The position numbers and the translations under genes are program-made. The notes below the pieces were generated by a model. That model saw only the letters and a list, made by a program, of their open reading frames with translations, searched no databases and was not told where the DNA came from. Shown here in pieces: positions 42,881 to 51,793 of a stretch of 64,000 nt of DNA (position 1 is its first letter; every line of letters begins with the position of its first letter). Source of the stretch: Clostridium sp. TW13 (lineage in GTDB: Bacteria; Bacillota; Clostridia; Clostridiales; Clostridiaceae); the NCBI RefSeq assembly GCF_024345225.1, contig NZ_BROD01000001.1:1746362-1810361 (forward strand). The letters run 5' to 3'.

Positions 42881-43441
42881 TTATAGAATTGTAGCTATTG
42901 AGCTGAATTCATTTGCTATCAATTCATTTTTAGATACTTTTCCAGCATTGTTCTTTAATAGATATGCCTTGCTATTGCAATCAGATTTAATAATTCTGTA
43001 CATGTTATCTTTTATTACAAATGCACAATTATTTTCAAGGGCTATTCCATGAATATTTTCACTTTTCATCATATCATCAAATGTTTCTCGTCCACTTTCA
43101 TTATAGTGTGGGCAATGAATTGCTGAAATTAGACCAATTCCTTTTGCTTTTGTATACTCCCAGCAACCATCAGCATTTTCAAATGAATTACTATCGCTAT
43201 GACCTCTTTCAAACCAGCATATAGAGCCAGCACTTACCCCTGAAAGAACAATGTTATTTTTATATGCCTCTATAAGATATTGGTCTACATTTTTCTGTTT
43301 CCAAATTTCCATCATCTTAATAGTATCGCCACCACCTACATAAAGTATATTAGATGATAAAATTTTATCTCTTATTTCATTTTCAGAAATATCGCTGTCT
43401 ATTAATAATAAGGTATCAATTTGACAACCAATTATATAAAA
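42881..43441 (-). pseudogene. Peptidase E (S51 family), 5' end deleted
   Basis: The open frame runs from an in-frame stop at 43442-43444 to 42881. Without any start codon it begins IGCQIDTLLLIDSDIS, then EIRDKILSSNILYVGGGDT, the Ser nucleophile in LSGVSAGSICW and IHCPHYNESGRETFDDM. These are the central and C-terminal parts of S51 aspartyl dipeptidases. About 65 N-terminal residues are missing. An internal ATG (43315) gives a 144-codon ORF but drops the conserved GGGDT. The break lies next to the terC terminator at 43444, which suggests deletion of the intervening DNA. Confidence 0.75.
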
Positions 43442-43443
43442 TT

Positions 43444-43484
43444 AATATCCAGTATAATTTATTGTATAAATTATACTGGATATT
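43444..43484. terminator. Terminator after terC, 19-bp stem
   Basis: The perfect inverted repeat pairs 43444-43462 with 43466-43484 around tgt. It lies 42 bases beyond the TerC stop and abuts the truncated end of the peptidase E remnant. Confidence 0.75.
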
Positions 43485-43525
43485 CTTTGAAACTTCAAAT
43501 TTATAATATTTGTAACTGTGTACGC

Positions 43526-44254
43526 TTACTCGTATTCATGCTCTGATGAATTTTTTTTAGTTTTATGAATAAAAATTGTAACACCAAATACTGCTATTAA
43601 TATTAAGAAGAAAATAACATTGGATATTTCAATATTTATTAATCCTAATAACATTTTTATCCCTATAATTGCTATTAATATATAAGAGGCAGTTTCTAAT
43701 TCTGGTATCTTTTCTATTAAGGTTACAAATATCTTAGCTACTCCTCTCATAGCAAGTATACCAAAAACCGCTCCTAAAAATAGCACCCATACTTGAGATG
43801 ATACTCCAAAAGCTGCCGCAACAGAATCTATACTAAAGCTAATATCCATCAACTCTACTGAAGCTACTGTAGCCCAAAATCCTTTCTTTATTGCTACATT
43901 TACATCATCATCTTCTTTATTAGTGCCTCTAAAGTAATCCCATACCATATATATTAAATATCCAGCAGCGATGAGTTTAACCCACCATATTTTCATTAAA
44001 TATGTACCAATACCGATTGCTATAAATCTAAATATGTATGCTCCCCATATACCATAAGTTAATGCTTTTCTTTGTTGATTCTTAGGTAAATGTTTTACCA
44101 TTATAGCTAAAACTAATGCATTGTCTGATGACAATAAACCTTCTAATATTATTAAACTAAGAATAATCATCCAATTAGATGGATTTGATAATGTTGCAAT
44201 AAGTACATGCAAATCAAAAAACTTACTAAAATTATCTAGTATTCCTGACATCAT
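43526..44254 (-). CDS. TerC-family integral membrane protein
   Basis: The 242-residue protein has seven to eight membrane helices. Family motifs are LEGLLSSDNALVLAIMV in an early helix and ASVELMDISFSIDSVAAAF midway, whose acidic residues are thought to bind metal. TerC relatives export manganese or accompany protein secretion; tellurite resistance is only the historical name. GGAGG precedes the ATG at 44254 (a second ATG follows directly). I looked for a yybP-ykoY manganese riboswitch in 44255-44451 and saw none. It is monocistronic. Confidence 0.9.
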   Translation of the reverse strand: MMSGILDNFSKFFDLHVLIATLSNPSNWMIILSLIILEGLLSSDNALVLAIMVKHLPKNQQRKALTYGIWGAYIFRFIAIGIGTYLMKIWWVKLIAAGYLIYMVWDYFRGTNKEDDDVNVAIKKGFWATVASVELMDISFSIDSVAAAFGVSSQVWVLFLGAVFGILAMRGVAKIFVTLIEKIPELETASYILIAIIGIKMLLGLINIEISNVIFFLILIAVFGVTIFIHKTKKNSSEHEYE

Positions 44255-44451
44255 ATTAAATCCTCCCCTATTCGCTTTTGTCCATGCTATTATATCATAT
44301 TTTTTATGCTACAGAGAAATAAACAGCTATTACGCTTCATTTTACAATAGGCTCTTACTTTTTTCATACAAAAATTACAAATATTGATTTTATATGGTAT
44401 AATACTTTTTATATAAATTAAATTTATTATGGAATATAGAGGAGAATACTT

Positions 44452-44964
44452 ATGGAATACTTTGATATCTTAAATAGAGATGGAAGCCAAACTGGAGAAA
44501 TAGCAATTAAAGACTCACCTCTCTTAGATGATCAATATGATTTAGGAGTGCATGCTTATATACATGATTCAAAAGGAAATTTTCTAATTCAAAAGAGAAA
44601 AATGACAAAAACCTTTTTACCTGGTGGTTGGGATATACATATGGGACATGTTATCGCAGGAGAAACAAGCAAAGAGGCTATTATCAGAGAAATAAACGAA
44701 GAGCTAGGAATAAAATTAAATGATATAACATTTTTAAAGAGAATATTATGGGAGAAGTATAACCATTTTATTGATATTTATGTAATATGCAAAGATATTG
44801 ATTTATCAGAACTTACATTACAAGACTCAGAAGTAGATGATGCTAAATACATTTCTTCCACAGAAATGATTGAATTAATAAAAAATATGGACTATAGACC
44901 TGAAGATTATAGAATCACTATGAAAGACTATGTAATAAAATTTATTAATTCAATAAATCAATGA
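44452..44964 (+). CDS. Nudix hydrolase (IPP isomerase-like subgroup)
   Basis: The 170-residue protein carries a complete Nudix box, GHVIAGETSKEAIIREINEELGI. It has the opening EYFDILNRDGSQTGEIAIK and LGVHAYIHDSKGNFLIQKR typical of the YfcD/IPP-isomerase-like Nudix group. Such enzymes hydrolyse nucleotide or isoprenoid diphosphates, and the substrate here is unknown. GGAG precedes the ATG at 44452. The membrane protein at 44987 begins 22 bases after its stop, so the two may be co-transcribed. Confidence 0.88.
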   Translation: MEYFDILNRDGSQTGEIAIKDSPLLDDQYDLGVHAYIHDSKGNFLIQKRKMTKTFLPGGWDIHMGHVIAGETSKEAIIREINEELGIKLNDITFLKRILWEKYNHFIDIYVICKDIDLSELTLQDSEVDDAKYISSTEMIELIKNMDYRPEDYRITMKDYVIKFINSINQ

Positions 44965-44986
44965 TATATATTCAGGAGTGATATTT

Positions 44987-45814
44987 ATGAGAAAAAAAAG
45001 ATCGATTATTTTATCAATTTCAGTATTTTCAATTATTCTTGTTATAGGAGTTACCTCCTACTACTTTCACTATAAAAATGAAAAAAAATATAACCTTTTG
45101 TTATCTGATGCTCAACGCATGGAAGATACAGGTGAATTCGAAAAAGCTAAACAGTTATATAACGATAGTTTAAAAATGAAAAATAGTGAAAATGTAATTT
45201 CAAAATTAAATAATATAAATACAAGTGAAAAAAATCTTATAGGATTAAAGAATTTAGATTCATTGATTAGTGATAAAAAATATAATGATGCATTAAACTT
45301 CTTAGATTCAATAGTTGATAATTCAAAATATGTAATTGACAAAGTTACTATTAAAAAGCAAGAAATCACCAAATTAAAATCAGATTATGAAGAACAGGTA
45401 AAGAAAGAACAAGAAGAGCAATTAAAAAAGCAAAAGCAAGAGGAAGAAAATAAAAAAAAGTTAGAATTAGCAAAACAAGAAGAGCAAAAGAAAACTAAAC
45501 CAAATACTCAACAAGCTACAGTTACTCAATCAAAACCTAGGTTAAACTTAAATATTCCACATCATCCTCCTATAAATAAAGATTATATTCCTTGGGAGAA
45601 AGCTGTATATATATCAGTAGAAGATTTTTTAAACAAACATCCTAATCTTACTCAAAAGGATATAAGCTTTTATGATCAATTTGGTGGAGATACTACTATT
45701 GATGGCAGTTACTATATACAAATTAGAGATGCTTCCACAAAAACAATTTTGGCTAATTATGAAATAGACCCCACATTAGGAGGGGGTATTGTTAGTGTTA
45801 CTAAACCACATTAA
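44987..45814 (+). CDS. Membrane-anchored protein with TPR-like and coiled-coil regions
   Basis: A signal anchor occupies about 4-24. Residues 35-110 look like tetratricopeptide helices (LLSDAQRMEDTGEFEKAKQLYND, then KKYNDALNFLDSI). A highly charged coiled coil of Glu/Lys/Gln follows at about 125-170, then a proline-rich linker and a C-terminal domain of about 70 residues starting WEKAVYISVEDFLNKHP. I do not recognise the C-terminal domain. The ATG at 44987 follows AGGAG; the ORF start three codons earlier overlaps this site. The bulk of the protein lies outside the membrane, probably with a structural role. Confidence 0.65.
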   Translation: MRKKRSIILSISVFSIILVIGVTSYYFHYKNEKKYNLLLSDAQRMEDTGEFEKAKQLYNDSLKMKNSENVISKLNNINTSEKNLIGLKNLDSLISDKKYNDALNFLDSIVDNSKYVIDKVTIKKQEITKLKSDYEEQVKKEQEEQLKKQKQEEENKKKLELAKQEEQKKTKPNTQQATVTQSKPRLNLNIPHHPPINKDYIPWEKAVYISVEDFLNKHPNLTQKDISFYDQFGGDTTIDGSYYIQIRDASTKTILANYEIDPTLGGGIVSVTKPH

Positions 45815-45883
45815 AAAATAAGCATGTTAAATTAAACTTATATTCTGTAAAACATTTGTAACCACCTTTGGAAGTTCTGCATT

Positions 45884-45918
45884 ACAATAAAAAGTAATAA
45901 TTGCTTACTTTTTATTGT
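45884..45918 (+). terminator. Terminator, 14-bp stem
   Basis: The perfect stem acaataaaaagtaa (45884-45897) pairs with ttactttttattgt (45905-45918), then T3. It ends the Nudix/TPR transcript. Confidence 0.75.
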
Positions 45919-45954
45919 TTATATTCTTATTAACATGGTATTGGAGGACAATTA

Positions 45955-46794
45955 ATGAAAAAGAAATTAATATCAACAATCACTTTAGCCAGCTTATTAA
46001 TTGGGTTAGCAGCTTATTCAAATATAAATAAAAATAATGCTAACAACCTTACTACTTCTAATAAAACAAATGTTAGTTTATTGGCTAATACAAGTACTTC
46101 TAAAAGCACTTTTGAAAAAGGGTATCATGATTATGCAGGTGTAATAGGCAAAACTATGCCTATTAAGATGAGTATTTATAAACTTGACAATGATATAGTT
46201 GGAACTTATTATTATGACAGTCAAAGAAAAGTTATTAAACTTAAAGGCACTCTTACAAATAATAATCTTGTTCTATATGAGTATACTTCAGACGGCAAGA
46301 ATACAGGGATATTTAAAGGTACAATGAATACTGCTGACCAAATTGCAGGAACATGGATAAGTGTAGACAAAAAGAAAAGTTATCCATTTACATTGTCACT
46401 TACAAGCTTTCTTCCTGGATCTGAATATGGTAAAAGATATGCTGTAGCAGTGGATAAAGTAAGTGATCAATCTGTAGAAGCTTTTGCTAATAATATTCAG
46501 AACTATATTTCAACTGATAATAAAAAGCTATTAGCAGAATCAATAGAATATCCTATTAATGTAAAAATTAATAATAAGCTTATAAAAATTCAAAACAAAG
46601 ATGCCTTTATAAATAATTATGATAAGATTTTCTACCAAAACTTTAAGAAAGAGCTTATAAATTCTTATGCTAAAAACATGTTTGCTAACTATAAGGGTGT
46701 AATGTTTGGAGCTTATACACATAATCTTTGGATTAACGCTATCATTGCTAAAAATGGTACTGCCAAATTAATGATTACTACAATAAATAATTAA
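45955..46794 (+). CDS. Secreted protein of unknown function
   Basis: The 279 residues start with a clear signal sequence (KKKLISTITLASLLIGLAAYS) and an Asn/Thr/Ser-rich linker. A beta-rich domain follows at about 55-145 (YAGVIGKTMPIKMSIYKL, NDIVGTYYYDSQ, IFKGTMNTADQIAGTW), and a second domain to the end contains TDNKKLLAESIEYPI. The lipobox-like site lacks Cys, so it is probably released rather than lipidated. The first domain resembles secreted clostridial proteins of unknown role. GGAGGA precedes the ATG. It ends at the terminator at 46812. Confidence 0.65.
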   Translation: MKKKLISTITLASLLIGLAAYSNINKNNANNLTTSNKTNVSLLANTSTSKSTFEKGYHDYAGVIGKTMPIKMSIYKLDNDIVGTYYYDSQRKVIKLKGTLTNNNLVLYEYTSDGKNTGIFKGTMNTADQIAGTWISVDKKKSYPFTLSLTSFLPGSEYGKRYAVAVDKVSDQSVEAFANNIQNYISTDNKKLLAESIEYPINVKINNKLIKIQNKDAFINNYDKIFYQNFKKELINSYAKNMFANYKGVMFGAYTHNLWINAIIAKNGTAKLMITTINN

Positions 46795-46811
46795 TTTTTA
46801 GGGAAAAATAT

Positions 46812-46855
46812 AAGGCTGAAGAAATGTATTATCATTCTCCAACCTTATATTTTTA
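46812..46855. terminator. Shared terminator, near-identical to the one at 49441
   Basis: An interrupted stem, aaggctgaaga with tctccaacctt, encloses an AT loop and has T-rich tails. It lies between convergent genes and includes the last codons of the FliB-like gene. Its central 30 bases match the terminator at 49441-49485 at nearly every position. Confidence 0.7.
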
Positions 46856-48073
46856 TAAAAGTATTTTAGCAAATTCTATATTATCAAATTCTTTTAGTTT
46901 TATATAATTTAGTGAATCAATTAAGTAAGTTTTGTGATGCTCTATGGTCTTTGCGAAAGCTTGGATAAATTCAACCATACTTTCTTTGCAATCATATTTA
47001 TTATTCAGATATTTCCCAACTAAATAAAATCTAATAAATGAATATCTTGTTAAAAGCATAATATATCCATCAAATATTGATTTTGTTTCATTAAATGGAA
47101 AAGTGTTATTATACATAAAATTCACTAAATAGTTTTCAAAAATATAGCTATTACTATTTATGAAATTTTCAGTATAATCTTCAAATGCTTTTATGTACAA
47201 TGCTGAATTTTTCCGTATGTACTCTTCTTCATCAAATTTAAATCCAGTTATAGTTTGTTTAGTATATTCCTTAAAAGAAAGGCTGTCCACTTCTTTAAAT
47301 ACATTTAAAAGGCCCACCATCTTTTTGAAAAAATCTATTTGAAGAATGCAATTCAATTGATTTTTTTCATAAGAATCGCTAACTGAATTCATATCATATT
47401 TTTCAATAAATTTAGGTACATCGCTATAATTATCTTCAAGTTCCTCTTCTAATATATTTATAAAATCACCTAATATATAAAGCCTTTGGCTTAGATTAAA
47501 TTTTCTATTTTTTATTATTTTAATACTAAAATCTCTAATTTCTTTAAAATATTTTACAGGGGTATTATTATATTTCTCAGATTTAGTATCAATATCACTT
47601 GATACTATGTGTTTTCCTAAAGTTTCTTCACTTTCTTCAAATTCAATTCCTTCTTCTTTTAGTAAAAGAATTCTTGCAGCTTCTGGACAGGCTACATCAA
47701 GTGACATTTCGTAACATCCATCTACTTTGTTGGTAACCCTAGGAAAGGATGTACAAACATTTGAAAGATACTCTTCTCCCAACTTAGAATAGATCATACA
47801 ATATTTTTCTTCATCTAAAAAAGGACACCTTTTCCCACTTTTTAGTTTTACTTTTCCATAATCCACATCATCACTCAAATAATCATCATTATTATGAACA
47901 CTTTTTTGAAACATTGTCTTCATTTCTTTGTCTTGAACTTTATAATACTGTTTGAAGGTAATCTTATCAATATCTACATCCCATCCAATACAACAGCTAT
48001 CTTTACACTTTCCTCCTATACATTTAAATTCTTTAAAATATGAAGGATATCTCATTTTTATATTGCTTCCCAT
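46853..48073 (-). CDS. fliB: Flagellin lysine-N-methylase FliB-like protein
   Basis: The 406-residue protein starts MRYPSYFKEFKCIGGKCKDSCCIGWDVDID, the cysteine-rich signature of FliB. Further Cys motifs are KSGKRCPFLDEEKYCMIYSKLGEEYLSNVCTSFPR and SLDVACPEAAR, probably metal or Fe-S ligands. FliB is required for methylating lysines of flagellin. No flagellar gene is present in the window, so either the flagellar locus lies elsewhere or this copy acts on another surface protein. GGAAG precedes the ATG at 48073. It is monocistronic. Confidence 0.85.
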   Translation of the reverse strand: MGSNIKMRYPSYFKEFKCIGGKCKDSCCIGWDVDIDKITFKQYYKVQDKEMKTMFQKSVHNNDDYLSDDVDYGKVKLKSGKRCPFLDEEKYCMIYSKLGEEYLSNVCTSFPRVTNKVDGCYEMSLDVACPEAARILLLKEEGIEFEESEETLGKHIVSSDIDTKSEKYNNTPVKYFKEIRDFSIKIIKNRKFNLSQRLYILGDFINILEEELEDNYSDVPKFIEKYDMNSVSDSYEKNQLNCILQIDFFKKMVGLLNVFKEVDSLSFKEYTKQTITGFKFDEEEYIRKNSALYIKAFEDYTENFINSNSYIFENYLVNFMYNNTFPFNETKSIFDGYIMLLTRYSFIRFYLVGKYLNNKYDCKESMVEFIQAFAKTIEHHKTYLIDSLNYIKLKEFDNIEFAKILL

Positions 48074-48401
48074 TGTCTGCTTCCTTTACAAATGATTTAT
48101 TTCAAATTTTCTAATTAAATTTATAAACCTTATCTATTCATAAATTATACCATATAATCTATAATTTAATTATAGCATTAGATATACTTGTGTTTTAGTT
48201 TGTCTGCATTTTCAGCTCTAACTTTATTGAAACTAGCATTTTTCTAATAAATATTTATAGTTTGAATTTAATATAAAAAATGGCTTACACCATTTAATGT
48301 AAGCCATTTTACATACTTCATTTTAAGTTATTCATTTGCTAAAATGCCATTTACTTTAGCTACAATGATAATACACAACCTCTATAAACAAACAATGATG
48401 T
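48074..48401. other. Intergenic region with a terminator at 48277-48310
   Basis: The stretch upstream of fliB is AT-rich and holds no ORF with a ribosome binding site. Its one clear structure is the 13-bp stem aaaatggcttaca (48277-48289) with tgtaagccatttt (48298-48310). On the minus strand it is followed by T6, so it terminates the methyltransferase gene at 48402. Confidence 0.7.
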
Positions 48402-49208
48402 CTATTTAATAATCTTTTTACGATATCTATAAATATCTCCACCAGACTTACTAACATGATAAAAAGATTCGAAACCTCGCTTCAATAACTCTTCATCAAC
48501 CTTTCTTTTCCTGTTATCTTCTCCAATGCAATCGATAATATAACCACCATTCTTAACAACTCTTGTCAATTCTGCAATTTCATGTTCATAATCATCCCCT
48601 ACTACATGTCCTGACATTACAATATCAAAGGTATTATCCTCGTAGGGAATTTGTTCTATAGTACCATCTACAACTATAATATTTTTAATATTTTCACGTT
48701 TAATTTTGTCACGCATATATTCTCTCAGCATATCCGTAGGTTCACTAGCATAAACACGTTTGGCCTTTTCTGCAGCTGCAAATGCAAGACGACCTGTACC
48801 ACTTCCTACATCAAGAACTAACTTATCTGTAAAATCTGCAAGTTCGAACAAAGAATTTTTATTCCAATTATAAATATAATCACAATTTTTATCCATAATG
48901 TTCGGATAAGCATATACAACCGATGTTTCCAATTTACTAATTACAAAAATCTCTGCTTTTCGAACATCATTTGGTGAAAGATTTTTTGGTGCCATTGCAA
49001 TCAATTTATCAATAGATGCCTTACTTTCTGGGCTTTTATGAGCAAAGTACCATGCAACTGCAGGATTATATGCTAGAGTTATACTAAGTTTATCATCAAA
49101 ATCTTGCTCTCCTAAATAGTTGTTTAAAATCATTCTAATAAGCCATCTATCCATTAATAAAAAACAATTAAATGAAATTTCTTCTGGGTTAATCCAATTA
49201 TAATTCAT
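48402..49208 (-). CDS. Class I SAM-dependent methyltransferase
   Basis: This 268-residue protein has a helical N-terminal extension of about 125 residues before the Rossmann core. Motif I is LVLDVGSGTGRLAFAAA, then VYASEPTDMLREYMRDK, IPYEDNTFDIVMSGHVVGDD and VVKNGGYIIDCIGED. The extension (ISFNCFLLMDRWLIRMILNNYLG) may form a substrate cap. The methylated substrate is unknown. A GGAGG site precedes the ATG at 49208. It differs clearly from the methyltransferases at 1352 and 40714. Confidence 0.85.
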   Translation of the reverse strand: MNYNWINPEEISFNCFLLMDRWLIRMILNNYLGEQDFDDKLSITLAYNPAVAWYFAHKSPESKASIDKLIAMAPKNLSPNDVRKAEIFVISKLETSVVYAYPNIMDKNCDYIYNWNKNSLFELADFTDKLVLDVGSGTGRLAFAAAEKAKRVYASEPTDMLREYMRDKIKRENIKNIIVVDGTIEQIPYEDNTFDIVMSGHVVGDDYEHEIAELTRVVKNGGYIIDCIGEDNRKRKVDEELLKRGFESFYHVSKSGGDIYRYRKKIIK

Positions 49209-49440
49209 AAACTATCCTCCATATTTAAGAGGGTTAAAGTATTGTCACCCTCCTTTTACTGCACACTAAAACTATTACTGTATTTTTCATATAGCATCAT
49301 CCTTTCAATTCATTATTTTTATTATAATGCCGAAGCTTTATAATAAAATTCAATATTTACAATTATAACATATTTAGCAAATTGTGCTTATAGATTTCCA
49401 TCTAACTCAATTTTCTTAATCAAATATGTGATCATAATAA

Positions 49441-49485
49441 AAAAGCTGAAGAAATGTATTATCAATCTTCAACCTTATTTTTTAC
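49441..49485. terminator. Terminator, near-identical to the one at 46812
   Basis: aagctgaagaaatgtattat plus the following tcaatcttcaacctt form an interrupted hairpin with a T-rich tail, ending at the stop of the Nudix gene. It differs from 46812-46855 at only a few positions, although the genes are unrelated. Confidence 0.7.
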
Positions 49486-49898
49486 TATTTTAAAAGCAAG
49501 TCTTTTGACATTTTTATATGTTCAATTATATGCCCTATGTTTCCTTCACCTGCATACTTTGTCATATCAAAGAAGTTATGATTTAAATCAACCCATAATA
49601 ATTCATTTTCATCTCCATAAACATTAACCTCTTTGTTTAGCCTTCCTACATAAACTTCTACATAGCAATTATGAATATAGTATGTAAAATCAATTAAGTG
49701 GGTTAAATTAATATCTTCACTAGTAATACTAGTCTCCTCTTGAAGCTCTCTATACGCAGCATCTATCCCCTGCTCATTAGGTTCTATTTTTCCACCAACT
49801 AGATTCAATAAACCTTTATATGGATTTTTACTCCTCTTACACATCAATAACTTTTCACATTTATCATCATAAACAGCTATTACATTATATCCTTGCAT
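49485..49898 (-). CDS. Nudix hydrolase (MutT-like)
   Basis: The 137-residue protein opens GYNVIAVYDDKCEKLLMCKR and has an intact Nudix box, GGKIEPNEQGIDAAYRELQEETSI. It is of the small MutT type that cleans nucleotides or hydrolyses nucleoside diphosphate derivatives. The ribosome binding site is a run of ten G (49906-49915 on the complement) 7 bases before the ATG, directly after the reductase gene (stop at 49922). The two genes should be co-transcribed, and translation of this one may vary with the length of that run. Confidence 0.87.
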   Translation of the reverse strand: MQGYNVIAVYDDKCEKLLMCKRSKNPYKGLLNLVGGKIEPNEQGIDAAYRELQEETSITSEDINLTHLIDFTYYIHNCYVEVYVGRLNKEVNVYGDENELLWVDLNHNFFDMTKYAGEGNIGHIIEHIKMSKDLLLK

Positions 49899-49905
49899 TT
49901 AAATT

Positions 49906-49915
49906 CCCCCCCCCC
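49906..49915. repeat. Ten-base C/G homopolymer in the Nudix ribosome binding site
   Basis: Ten consecutive C on the plus strand give G10 on the coding strand, the longest C/G run noticed in this AT-rich window. It overlaps the Shine-Dalgarno position for the gene at 49485. Slippage would change the spacing to the ATG. Confidence 0.9.
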
Positions 49916-49921
49916 TTACTT

Positions 49922-50755
49922 TCAAACGTTACTAAATATATCCCCAAATAAAGTTCTACATTTGCTTGTATCTATTGATTGATCCATTGATATTCCATTT
50001 TCCTCAGCATATTCTGCACTTATTGAATTACTTTTAATTAGCGAATCATCTAAGCTAAGATTTTTAGCCATTCTTTTATAGTAATTATAATAACTTTCTT
50101 TTCTTTGGGGCCCTAAATGTACTACTCCTTTATAATCCATGTTAATTAATTTAACTATTGCACAGGCTAGTTCATCTACTTCTACAAATGTATTGAATAG
50201 ATTATCTGTTCTGATTATTTCTTCTTTATTATCTAACTTATCAATTAGCTGAGATATTCTTTTATCCCATTTGCCTTTTGCATCTTTTCCATAAATAGCT
50301 CCTGGGCGAATAATCATATAATTTTCTCTCTTTTGTACCATCTTTTCGCCATATATTTTAGCATTTGAATATATGGCTATTGGACTAGTACTATTCTTAT
50401 ATGTTGGTATATTATCTTCAGTATAGTTACCTTTCCTTCCATGAAAAACAGCATTAGAAGATATAAAAATCATCTTTTTTTCACTTGGAAAAAACTCTAA
50501 TATATTTTTCATACCATTTTCTATTAGATATTTTTCATTAGTTTTGCTCATCAAACTCCATATGACTACATCAGGATTAAATTCCGCCATCATACATTTA
50601 ACTTCATCCCTATTAGTTACATCAATACGTAATAATTCGTTTGTAGAATCTGATTGAAAACAAGTCCCTAATATATTAAACTTGACTTCTTTATCTAGTG
50701 CCATATATAATTTACCACCTAGAAAACCACTTGCCCCTAAAATCAAAATATTCAT
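49922..50755 (-). CDS. RmlD-like NAD(P)-dependent sugar-nucleotide reductase/epimerase
   Basis: The 277-residue short-chain dehydrogenase has the Rossmann start MNILILGASGFLGGKLYMAL, the catalytic serine region MIFISSNAVFHG and the YxxxK pair in YSNAKIYGEKMV. The family match is RmlD/dTDP-4-dehydrorhamnose reductase substrate-binding type. It may act on a nucleotide sugar, yet no other sugar-nucleotide gene is nearby. GGAGGA precedes the ATG at 50755. It is followed within 23 bases by the Nudix gene, perhaps handling a related nucleotide. Confidence 0.82.
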   Translation of the reverse strand: MNILILGASGFLGGKLYMALDKEVKFNILGTCFQSDSTNELLRIDVTNRDEVKCMMAEFNPDVVIWSLMSKTNEKYLIENGMKNILEFFPSEKKMIFISSNAVFHGRKGNYTEDNIPTYKNSTSPIAIYSNAKIYGEKMVQKRENYMIIRPGAIYGKDAKGKWDKRISQLIDKLDNKEEIIRTDNLFNTFVEVDELACAIVKLINMDYKGVVHLGPQRKESYYNYYKRMAKNLSLDDSLIKSNSISAEYAEENGISMDQSIDTSKCRTLFGDIFSNV

Positions 50756-50807
50756 TGTTATCCTCCAGCTTCTAGCTTAATCGCAACTTTAAATTCATTT
50801 AAATATA

Positions 50808-51701
50808 TTATGCATGTGATAGTTCAGGAAATCTCAACGTTGTTTCATTGCAAAATATATTTTCATCCTTACTCCAGCAAAATAAAGTGTTATCTCCTAC
50901 ATTTAATTTTTCGAACTGAAAATTATTTTTATCTTTTGGTGCAAAGCCAAGTTCACAAACCTTAGTTTCTTGCTTAGCCATTGCTGACAGTATTTCTTGT
51001 AAAGTAGCTTGGGTACTTCCAAAAATGTCGTAGCATATCATTTTTTCACCATCATACTCTACAACAACTGCTACATCATATATAGGAAGATAATATACAT
51101 TGTCCTTCATAAATTGTCCACAATAAAACATTAGTATGCCTGTATTATTAGTTAATGTTAGTTCTGAAAATTGATTTGTCAAAGCGTACTTTCCATATAA
51201 TAATTCTCTATCTGATTCAGAATCCATATTCAATTTTTTAATTTCTGCTTGTACAAAGTTTATCTTTGCTTTAGCCTCATACTCTTGCTCATTAACAAAA
51301 CCAAACTTAGGATAAAAGTCTAAAACTGTATTATTGGCATAAAGATATAACCCATCACACTTATCTTTCCATTCTTCTAATATCTTTTCTATAAGCCATC
51401 TACTTAATCCTTGTTTGCGGTAATGTTCATCAGTCATTACTGTACCTAACTGAACAAACAATCTTTTTTGATTTATATAATTTACCCACATAGTATTTAC
51501 AGAAACATTTGCTACAACTTTATTTCCATCCATAAGTACATATGGAATGTAATCATCTTGCCAGTAACCAAGCAGATACCAAGCTTCAAAATCAATCCAA
51601 TGTACCTTTTTCGCAAGTTCATTAAAACTATGTCTTATAGAAGTATCAAGCCTTACTTTGTTTGTATAAAAATATTCTTTTCCATTAATTTTTACTTGCA
51701 C
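50808..51701 (-). CDS. GNAT N-acetyltransferase with C-terminal extension
   Basis: From GTG 51701 (AAGGGG upstream) the protein has 297 residues. The GNAT fold spans about 45-165: VLMDGNKVVANVSVNTMWV, LGTVMTDEHYRKQGLSRWLIEKIL (acetyl-CoA loop) and LYANNTVLDFYPKFGFV. The C-terminal ~130 residues form an additional alpha/beta domain (LPIYDVAVVVEYDGEKMICYD) of a type seen in larger clostridial GNATs. The ORF extends 18 codons further upstream without a ribosome binding site. The substrate is unknown. Confidence 0.82.
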   Translation of the reverse strand: MQVKINGKEYFYTNKVRLDTSIRHSFNELAKKVHWIDFEAWYLLGYWQDDYIPYVLMDGNKVVANVSVNTMWVNYINQKRLFVQLGTVMTDEHYRKQGLSRWLIEKILEEWKDKCDGLYLYANNTVLDFYPKFGFVNEQEYEAKAKINFVQAEIKKLNMDSESDRELLYGKYALTNQFSELTLTNNTGILMFYCGQFMKDNVYYLPIYDVAVVVEYDGEKMICYDIFGSTQATLQEILSAMAKQETKVCELGFAPKDKNNFQFEKLNVGDNTLFCWSKDENIFCNETTLRFPELSHA

Positions 51702-51793
51702 AATAAATTCCCCTTCTATTATCAAAGTTGTTATATAAAAAACTATATGATACATTACAAAACTATAAAATGAAATATAAGAAACTGATGGAT

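Noticed and set aside
44255-44451. yybP-ykoY manganese riboswitch upstream of terC
   Set aside because: No conserved paired element or GGGGAGUA-like core is visible in the leader.
46853-48073. A flagellar or flagellin modification island
   Set aside because: Only the FliB-like gene is present; no flagellin, motor or glycosylation gene occurs in the window.
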